A stretch of 21,264 nucleotides of DNA from a virus, in IMG/VR virus record IMGVR_UViG_3300006810_000490, positions 1-21,264 of that record; one strand, 5' to 3'. The notes beneath the pieces were generated by a model. That model searched no databases, was not told the origin of the DNA, and saw nothing but the letters and a program-made list of their open reading frames with translations. The translations under genes were made by a program, and so were the position numbers. Shown here piece after piece: positions 17,301 to 21,264 of the stretch (positions are counted from its first letter, which is position 1; the number at the start of each line of letters is the position of its first letter).

Positions 17301-20300
17301 ACACGCTATTCACTAGTGCGTGTGGATCTATACAAGTTTGGCTCATCGTCTCTTGTATCTAGCCCCACAAGCACAACGACTCAGCCGACAGGGTTTGCGG
17401 TCGAGCTAGATACCACGAGCAAAATAGAAGGCTCGTATGTCATACAGAACAGCCTAATTTACAACAATCTGCACTCAGGCTCAGTACTAACCACCGCAGG
17501 AGCGATAACGGCAGGCGGATCGTCCTCTTCGCTGGGTTACTACGTAGGGTCAACCCAAGTTATCAATGGAAACCGTGACCTAGTAAACATAGGCACGATC
17601 GGATCAGGTGCTATTACCAGTAGCTCGACTATCACAGCAACCACAACTCTCAGCGCACAGGACGGGCTGTTTTCTGGTTACGTAGACGCTAACGGATTGG
17701 TTAACGCCTATATGTTCCGTGTCGATGATACGACGGTCATAGATAGCAATCGCAACATATTAAACATAAACAGTATAAGACTCGACTCTACTGCTGATGT
17801 CACCCTTAGCTCAACGGGACACGCGTTTCAGACTGGCTCGGCAAACGGTGTCAACCTAGCGATAGATAACAACGAAATCCAAGCTAGAAACAACGGATCT
17901 AGTTCTTCCTTGTATTTGCAGGGAGATGGCGGCGCTGTCTATGTCAACGCCAATCTTTCTGCAAAAGTATTTTTTCAAGGTGGCGCAACGACGGCTAGTG
18001 CAACTATTGAAGGAGCGCCAAATCAAGACGCAGTGCTAAAACTGCTAGAAACTGGGACCGGGGATGTAGGCGCACATTTGTACTACGACGGTGGCGACAA
18101 CAAGCTACATATAAAAACAGGCAACAGCACCCCAGCGACGCGCATGACGTTTTTGCGCGACACCACGGCAGTAGGTATTGGAAATGTTAACCCTAGTAAA
18201 ACGCTTGATGTTGCAGGCGAGATACGAAGCACCGCAAAAATTACTGTAGACCAAGGATCGTATGATCCTGTCCAAAGTGCAGCAATGTCGTACTCGGGGC
18301 TAGTGATCCAAAGTAATGACGGCAACATGGACCTGCTGTCATACGACGACAACTCTTCAGTCGCAAACAACATTGGCTTTGGACGATTTTCGTCAACTGA
18401 CGGATCGCTTATTCATAAGTTTGGCATTACGCATTGGGCAAACACGGGAAGCCAAGGAAGCAACACAGGCAATAAGCTGTCGTTTAACTACGGTACAAAC
18501 ACAAACCCCTGGAGCAACGCTGAAAAATTCTCAATAACGTCAGGCGGCGATGTTACTGCCAGCAACAACATAACAGCACAAGGCTCTTTCATTACGGCAA
18601 CTGCATCTAGCGCTCAAGGTATATACGCCGGAAGTACGCAAGTCTTTGAAGGCTCAACGCGTAACCTCAAAAATATTGGAACAATTAGTGCTGGCTCTAC
18701 GACAGTAAATGGGCAGCTAACCTTTACTAGTAATTTAAACCTTGGCAGTGGACTCACGCGACTGGTGTGGGGTTGGGGCGCAAGTAGCGGCTCAAGTTTA
18801 CGCAATTACTTAGCACCACGTAATGACGCAGATGACGCGTGGAACTATAGCCATGAGTTTGGCTACGATCACAATGCGAACGCATGGTACATAGACGATC
18901 AACTGCATCTTGGGCATCGGCTAACGCACAAAGATGACACAGACACCTACCTGCAATTTGATGCTAACCGTATCCGTCTTATTGCGAACGGCACTACAAA
19001 GATTGATACAAATAACACGTATGTAACGACTGGGGACATTGCTGACTTCATTGAAAGCGAAGCTGACACGCTTGACTCGGTAACAGGTCGAGGCGCTACG
19101 ACCACAAACGACGTGCAAGTCGGTCACTTAGGTGTAGATGGCGCGTCAAGTTCTAGCTACCCGTTATACGTGCACGGTAGCATTGCTCAATCGTCAGGAA
19201 GCATTTACTCATTCGGTGACTTCATCATGGGTAACGGTGGGCTTAAGAAAGGCTCAACCACTGTCATTGACAGCAGCCGCAACATACTTAACGTCGGCAC
19301 CATAACGAGCAGTGGCAAGCTGGAAGTTAATCAAGCAGGCAATGGAACGAGCAATGTACCCAGCAGTGTTGCTGAGCTTTCTGGGCAAGAATCTACTGGC
19401 GTACTCAAAGCGCTGTCCCTAGTAAATAGCGTAAACGCTACATTTGGCAACGGAACAGAGCTTGCATTCCATAACGCCAGTATGTATTCGCCAACGGGAG
19501 CAGTGAGGGTCATCCAAGCTGGCGATGTAGTTACCGATTCAAAAATGGTTTTGCAAATCTATCGTGGCGGCCTAAAAGATGCGGTTGTAATTGACCACGA
19601 TGAAAACATGACTGTCGGCAACAACATAACGGCAGACGGGTCTTTTATAACAGCCACCTCATCCAGTGCACAGGGGATCTATGCTGGAAGCACGCAAGTG
19701 TTTGAAGGCTCTACCCGTAACCTAAAAAATATAGGCACGATTTCGTCGGGAGCGCTCACCTCAACAAGCGCCGTATCCGGTCTCGCAATTAGAATTAGCG
19801 GCACTGACGTTATTACTTCCAACCGCGTTGTAAAGCCAACGCAATATCAGGGACAAGATTTCGTAAGAACAGGAACGACAACAGCTAGCATTCATAAAAT
19901 GTACGGCGTTGTTTTGGGCCACCAGCCAGAAGACGGCCACGTTACGTCTCCGTTTTTTCATAACGATTTAGGAAACTTCGAGGCTCGCGGAGGAACAGTT
20001 ACTGTCGGGGGGCTAAGTTATACCCCTGCTATGACTAACGCATTTAAAGCGCACGGCAACTCTGCTTCCTGGGGCAACGCAAATTACAGCGGATCGACGA
20101 TGACGGTCACGCTTACCACTTTGCCAAAGAATTTAAATTACGGCGGCTACATTGGCATTTCTTTTGGCAATAGCTCTTGGGCACCAGCGTCATTGAAAAT
20201 TGAAATATCTACTGATGGCGGCTCTACGTGGACAACGCGACTTAACGACTCGTCAACGAAAACGATATATTTCACAACTACGGGCACAGGCGGCACTCCA

Positions 20301-21264
20301 CTTAACGCTATTCGATTTACGATAGGGCAAGCTGTCAATACCACGTCGATACGTGTCACAAATATTTGGGCATACAATTACAACAGTAATGGGATGCACA
20401 ATTACTTCATCGACAAAGCTGGCGACACTTTGTACGGTGAACTTAGCTTTAATGATGCAAACACCAAGCTGCTAGAGGGCGGTGGTAATCGGATAAGAGT
20501 ACAGACTGATTCTGGTTATGTTGAGGTCGGCGCAGGAAATACTGGTCACGCTCATTTTGTTACTGATAGACCAGAATACTACTTTGACAAACAGATAAAG
20601 GTAGACACTGGAATCATAGGGTCTTACAACGAAGATCTCGTGCTTCGGCGTGCAGGCAATTCTGGCGATCAGATAACACTAACTACGACAGGCGTCACTT
20701 TTGCCTCTGGCTACAATCTTAGTATGTCTGGCTCTATTTCTTCGGGCGCTATCACGGCTACAGGCCAGATCTACACGACTCGTGCTGATCGCGCGTTTTA
20801 CGCTAGTAATTCGTCAACTTACGTGCAAGTAGGGCCAAACAACCAGGGCGCGGCAGGTACATTTGGAGCGCACCGATTAACAACAAATACTGGTTTGGAT
20901 TACACAACATACGTAGGTTATGACTGCTATTACGATGACTCGGATGAAAAGTGGCACGCATTACGCACAAACCTAGGCCGCAAGTGGAAAACTAATTTCG
21001 GTGGATATCACCAAAACAGATTTACAATAAGCACGTATGACGGCGGCGGAACGTCAGGCAGTAGTATTTCGGCTGGATGGCTTGAAGCAGATTGGGAAGA
21101 AAAGTTCGGTGTAGATGCGGCAGGCGTGGTCGATATCGGTGACAGTCTTAGAATTGGCAGCACAACCGTTATTACTTCTAGTCGTAACCTAGTAAATATT
21201 GGCACCATCTCATCGGCCGCTATTACTAGTAGTGGTAATATGTCACTTACAGGTGAACTCGATA
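11307..21264 (+). CDS. Giant gpJ-like tail hub fused to a repeat-rich tail fibre (3' end outside window)
   Basis: The frame from ATG 11307 stays open to the right edge: 3319 complete codons and no stop. A moderate GGGGA site lies at 11293-11297. Residues 5-21 are hydrophobic. The tail-hub part (about 1-555) shows WAFSDNPALALLDMLTNTEY, a segment with NSKEVLDNIQQILQSFRA, DDDIIGGLKISQGDRKQRIN and the RESRVTLTATGTFGSRCFNL stretch, matching lambda gpJ order (Phage-tail_3 type). An FN3/Ig-like domain follows (about 556-660), then three repeats of about 61 residues (676-842), a GWKLTKDGTFETGDGTFRGE segment at about 881, and thousands of residues of Gly/Ser/Thr/Asn-rich beta repeats. The hub should sit at the tail tip and the fibre should bind host receptors. 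A C-terminal chaperone or adhesin domain is likely past the edge. Confidence 0.93.
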   Translation, partial: MVDPLTIGVIVVGALTAASYYQQRKMQREAEKQANEMASHQISGHDSNRALYTVYGRALVGTTTLYKRVSRKQVPMANASFTNYRGGGGSPDTSDKRWGLNRFLYRISSLSNGPIDGIEKVLIDGESHLASRFTAGHSRHFEAAVSLGPTAGNYFSNLKTTYSTDFSQWDSSKKGQGVAYVVERFWFDKSNPAYQGEPQTQYLVRGRKLYDPRLDSTVAGGSGSHRSATPSTWAFSDNPALALLDMLTNTEYGRGVDYSECDLPSFITAANKCDTYVDIPARATNQTGSQLVVYDPHLGVTYEIADNGIIPNYRMDQITTGSFANKQKRFRLNMAVDNSKEVLDNIQQILQSFRANLHHINGEYAVHMDDVASPVITLNDDDIIGGLKISQGDRKQRINRMTAKFLNANKHYKTDQVSWPPLDETSGSQYQTYLTADSGEKLHKTVTLTGCTDYYQAEDIAEYLVRESRVTLTATGTFGSRCFNLVPGDVVALDYDSAGYSGKYFIVDQVGVDISSMNVKLSLREYDSSIYTWNANRGNEPIGLFFDEEQQYNVTPTSPTIGTVSADSIALSDGTAALRLNIPFSDIPEEALSVEIGWSVQNADVYTSQVILDETATKAEFLIGIDDQVIDLRIRYFVANADGIQLPSGYSTTTFTLPAVSGTKLDNIEDNATRNQVFQQDAQPSGGAYQTGDIWIDTNDNFKMYMYDSGAWVLRADSRIATALQDAAGAQSTADGKIDTFYQDNAPTSASEGDLWIDTNDDNKLYRYDGTNWQAARDSGIAEAIADAETAQSTADGKITTFFAASTATPTAEGVGDMWYQTDNAIMQRWNGSTWNDVASYNTGDLADLDTVGNSQIDNDSINIDKLDDLQSTNYSQGVSGWKLTKDGTFETGDGTFRGEVTATSGTIGGFSIGSTALTAGSGSSAVGIHTVKGIYLGATSFSSSPFRVNTAGQLTATNASITGAVTATDGAIAGINIDATKLYAGTGDWANSNTGFYLDNAGKFSLKDKLFFDPSNNTLTVDGNITADVITAKQNLVVLGDLQASSVAAGSITRAMLSQDALDEIFGSLASSVGGSNGDFKDGTGTFTTSGGSVTLGTSSDKFNHGSSDVEVEFNINTFFYSTTNYTQAQAQATLTFEATADGTFNDLNSADKTHTLQFLEYDLSSYYGYTYLVYHINTAITKTFTSGSGSDLADNTDVQFKVAVSSVGSAFTNQTLPFSVAANEGVTGVTSTGGNADTLDNLDSTAFLRSNVDDTFDADLTITGDLSLQGALNITGDINSYNVTDLDVTDKTITVNSGNAQELSDGSGLIVDRGTADSASITWSETNDRFVITDGLSLENGKNLRIANAGSSNGRLDLANTTSTYDWLLYHQDNGSVILTISGTGGGEFIFDADASDYTSATLTVGGSQISATKISQWNTAYGWGNHSTQNYAVTTGDTFTGNLTLGTGTDSTALVFPDKNVDDDPDAASDKRQLIKMGNGGNGGMYQTTGRGGLMIASADDSVIIASGDIGRNFDPNAGGQNPNPDSEELYLVTDGGIRFTTGLQGGFSGSADYTPRTAILSQHGQLQMGTSGTADRPTYSFNGDVNTGMYKPSNDVLGFSAGGHQRMRVTTSAVQNYVKLHTQTYTASSTLDFTNVFRVNGLDVASHTYSGQQQIRFYHGSWAGYYYLNSGSPNGEKENIRFTSHGQTQTNNKIEINDGTAWRKVLTETSNITVGKVTASGSNNVYAGVFTGETAPNTTSLGVKIVTTNGANDVALLVEQTDGTDLFKITGQGVGSFSQRISVQNQDITGTRIENWQDAYSWGDHADANYLLSETSHTDVVVDGDFNSTGLMKRGSSAGSYSVIADNSSNWNTAYGDKINSANFNTSTGILTLTRQDAGTVTVDLDGRFQGIDSAHSRFTPPDQGNLSTYPVYYKVAEVNTGNGGLHLKGQLNNHVESFGTQDFDITIYGREQNSGQNVEIAGSFNVGKSGVGVRVVQATNTGTYYRYDVYIVLTRYSLVRVDLYKFGSSSLVSSPTSTTTQPTGFAVELDTTSKIEGSYVIQNSLIYNNLHSGSVLTTAGAITAGGSSSSLGYYVGSTQVINGNRDLVNIGTIGSGAITSSSTITATTTLSAQDGLFSGYVDANGLVNAYMFRVDDTTVIDSNRNILNINSIRLDSTADVTLSSTGHAFQTGSANGVNLAIDNNEIQARNNGSSSSLYLQGDGGAVYVNANLSAKVFFQGGATTASATIEGAPNQDAVLKLLETGTGDVGAHLYYDGGDNKLHIKTGNSTPATRMTFLRDTTAVGIGNVNPSKTLDVAGEIRSTAKITVDQGSYDPVQSAAMSYSGLVIQSNDGNMDLLSYDDNSSVANNIGFGRFSSTDGSLIHKFGITHWANTGSQGSNTGNKLSFNYGTNTNPWSNAEKFSITSGGDVTASNNITAQGSFITATASSAQGIYAGSTQVFEGSTRNLKNIGTISAGSTTVNGQLTFTSNLNLGSGLTRLVWGWGASSGSSLRNYLAPRNDADDAWNYSHEFGYDHNANAWYIDDQLHLGHRLTHKDDTDTYLQFDANRIRLIANGTTKIDTNNTYVTTGDIADFIESEADTLDSVTGRGATTTNDVQVGHLGVDGASSSSYPLYVHGSIAQSSGSIYSFGDFIMGNGGLKKGSTTVIDSSRNILNVGTITSSGKLEVNQAGNGTSNVPSSVAELSGQESTGVLKALSLVNSVNATFGNGTELAFHNASMYSPTGAVRVIQAGDVVTDSKMVLQIYRGGLKDAVVIDHDENMTVGNNITADGSFITATSSSAQGIYAGSTQVFEGSTRNLKNIGTISSGALTSTSAVSGLAIRISGTDVITSNRVVKPTQYQGQDFVRTGTTTASIHKMYGVVLGHQPEDGHVTSPFFHNDLGNFEARGGTVTVGGLSYTPAMTNAFKAHGNSASWGNANYSGSTMTVTLTTLPKNLNYGGYIGISFGNSSWAPASLKIEISTDGGSTWTTRLNDSSTKTIYFTTTGTGGTPLNAIRFTIGQAVNTTSIRVTNIWAYNYNSNGMHNYFIDKAGDTLYGELSFNDANTKLLEGGGNRIRVQTDSGYVEVGAGNTGHAHFVTDRPEYYFDKQIKVDTGIIGSYNEDLVLRRAGNSGDQITLTTTGVTFASGYNLSMSGSISSGAITATGQIYTTRADRAFYASNSSTYVQVGPNNQGAAGTFGAHRLTTNTGLDYTTYVGYDCYYDDSDEKWHALRTNLGRKWKTNFGGYHQNRFTISTYDGGGTSGSSISAGWLEADWEEKFGVDAAGVVDIGDSLRIGSTTVITSSRNLVNIGTISSAAITSSGNMSLTGELD
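13332..13833 (+). repeat. Three tandem protein repeats of about 61 residues in the hub-fibre protein
   Basis: Copies begin near 13332, 13515 and 13698; the second and third are exactly 183 bases apart. Each copy has a short start ending in TF or VF, then a GDxW(I/Y)xTDN or TND strand and a YxYDG or QRWNG turn with a Trp. The cores read GDIWIDTNDNFKMYMYDSGA, GDLWIDTNDDNKLYRYDGTN and GDMWYQTDNAIMQRWNGSTW. Copies one and two end in an alanine-rich linker closing with AQSTADGK. The repeats are clearly related in protein but have diverged in DNA. They probably form small beta modules joined by helical linkers between the hub and the fibre shaft. Confidence 0.88.
15564..16898 (+). repeat. WNTAYGWGNH-type motifs in the fibre
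   Basis: Three related motifs occur in the giant protein: WNTAYGWGNH (15564-15593), WQDAYSWGDH (16704-16733) and WNTAYGDKIN (from 16869). Each is preceded by a short segment ending in Ile-Ser-Gln, Ile-Glu-Asn or Ser-Ser-Asn. Similar motifs are familiar from long fibres of environmental phages, where they often precede a new shaft repeat block. Confidence 0.75.
16059..16152 (+). other. FNGDVNTGMY fibre motif region (chaperone-associated type)
   Basis: The giant protein here reads FNGDVNTGMYKPSNDVLGFS and then AGGHQRMRV. This 'gd.nTGmy.p..d.l.fs.gG..r.rv' pattern is common in phage fibres that end in a self-cleaving intramolecular chaperone (peptidase S74 type). A second such sign, VGIGNVNPSKTLDVAGEI, lies at 18171-18224. 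The chaperone domain itself is not in the window. Confidence 0.65.
18564..18698 (+). repeat. Long-range duplicated fibre segment, copy 1
   Basis: A 45-codon segment beginning NNITAQGSFITATASSAQGI and passing through YAGSTQVFEGSTRNLKNIGT is repeated at 19620-19754, 1056 bases downstream. By my alignment by eye only about four residues differ, while about 25 codons differ silently. The segment is part of the fibre shaft of the giant protein. Confidence 0.85.
19620..19754 (+). repeat. Long-range duplicated fibre segment, copy 2
   Basis: Partner of 18564-18698. The copy begins NNITADGSFITATSSSAQGI and keeps the stretch YAGSTQVFEGSTRNLKNIGT unchanged in protein. Many third codon positions differ from copy 1. 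The copies are separated by 352 codons of unrelated or weakly related fibre sequence, so this is a shuffled block and not a tandem repeat. Confidence 0.85.

Larger units (their letters stand above)
17544..21236 (+). repeat. Dispersed 'GSTxVIxSxRNLxNIGTI' fibre repeats (six clear copies)
   Basis: Six related blocks of 20-28 residues occur in frame at 17544-17624, 17721-17783, 18627-18689, 19245-19316, 19683-19745 and 21153-21236. The cores are STQVINGNRDLVNIGTI, TTVIDSNRNILNINSI, STQVFEGSTRNLKNIGTI (twice), STTVIDSSRNILNVGTI and STTVITSSRNLVNIGTI. A degenerate seventh block (GTDVITSNRVVKPTQYQG) starts near 19800. Spacing between blocks is irregular (about 0.2 to 1.5 kb), so each block looks like the boundary of an exchangeable shaft cassette. 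They probably form short beta turns of a trimeric fibre. Confidence 0.8.

Noticed and set aside
13309-21208. Many short open frames on both strands within the fibre region
   Set aside because: All are overlapped by the continuous long frame from 11307, which has consistent protein repeats and codon phase throughout.
17544-21264. Possible diversity-generating retroelement variable region or CRISPR-like array in the repeat-rich fibre
   Set aside because: No reverse transcriptase or matching template repeat is visible, and the repeats are protein-level blocks of irregular spacing without conserved DNA repeats and unique spacers.

Overview
The window is the late structural region of a tailed double-stranded DNA bacteriophage or prophage (Caudoviricetes) with an HK97-type head and a long non-contractile (siphovirus-type) tail. 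Every gene I can support lies on the + strand. Genes abut, overlap by a few bases or are a few bases apart, most with purine-rich Shine-Dalgarno sites that fit a proteobacterial host. The tail-fibre motifs (WNTAYGWGNH-type turns, DGxWIDTN repeats, 'RNLxNIGTI' repeats) remind me of environmental, often marine, phages; that host guess is inference. I see no integrase, repressor, tRNA or host gene, so I cannot tell a free virus from a prophage.

Layout. Bases 1-484 hold the end of a small coiled-coil gene and a small membrane protein that may be a holin. Bases 481-5353 are the packaging and head module: large terminase, portal, prohead protease and major capsid protein with an N-terminal scaffold-like (delta) region. 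Bases 5367-6673 are head-tail connection: gp6/gp8-type connector, SPP1 gp16-type stopper and DUF3168-type tail terminator. Bases 6676-7143 encode the major tail tube protein, followed by a strong intrinsic terminator (7147-7174). Bases 7191-7852 encode the tail assembly chaperone pair, joined by a -1 programmed ribosomal frameshift at the heptamer A AAA AAC (7520-7526). Bases 7845-8417 encode an HK97 gp10-like protein in an unusual place, and 8414-10738 the tape measure protein. One distal-tail type protein (10749-11303) follows.

From 11307 to the right edge a single reading frame stays open: at least 3319 codons, almost half of the window. Its N-terminus is a lambda gpJ-like tail hub and the rest is a very long, repeat-rich fibre whose C-terminus is outside the window. 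I followed its frame through the whole stretch and found it consistent at each checkpoint.

Together the genes package DNA (terminase), build and mature the capsid (portal, protease, capsid), close the head and join the tail (connector, stopper, terminator), and build the tail (tube, chaperones, tape measure, distal protein, hub-fibre). The small terminase, lysin, replication genes and the end of the fibre gene are not in the window. I found no evidence of a non-phage system or defence island. The most notable items are the frameshift site, the giant hub-fibre fusion with its old internal duplications, and the rearranged gp10-like gene.
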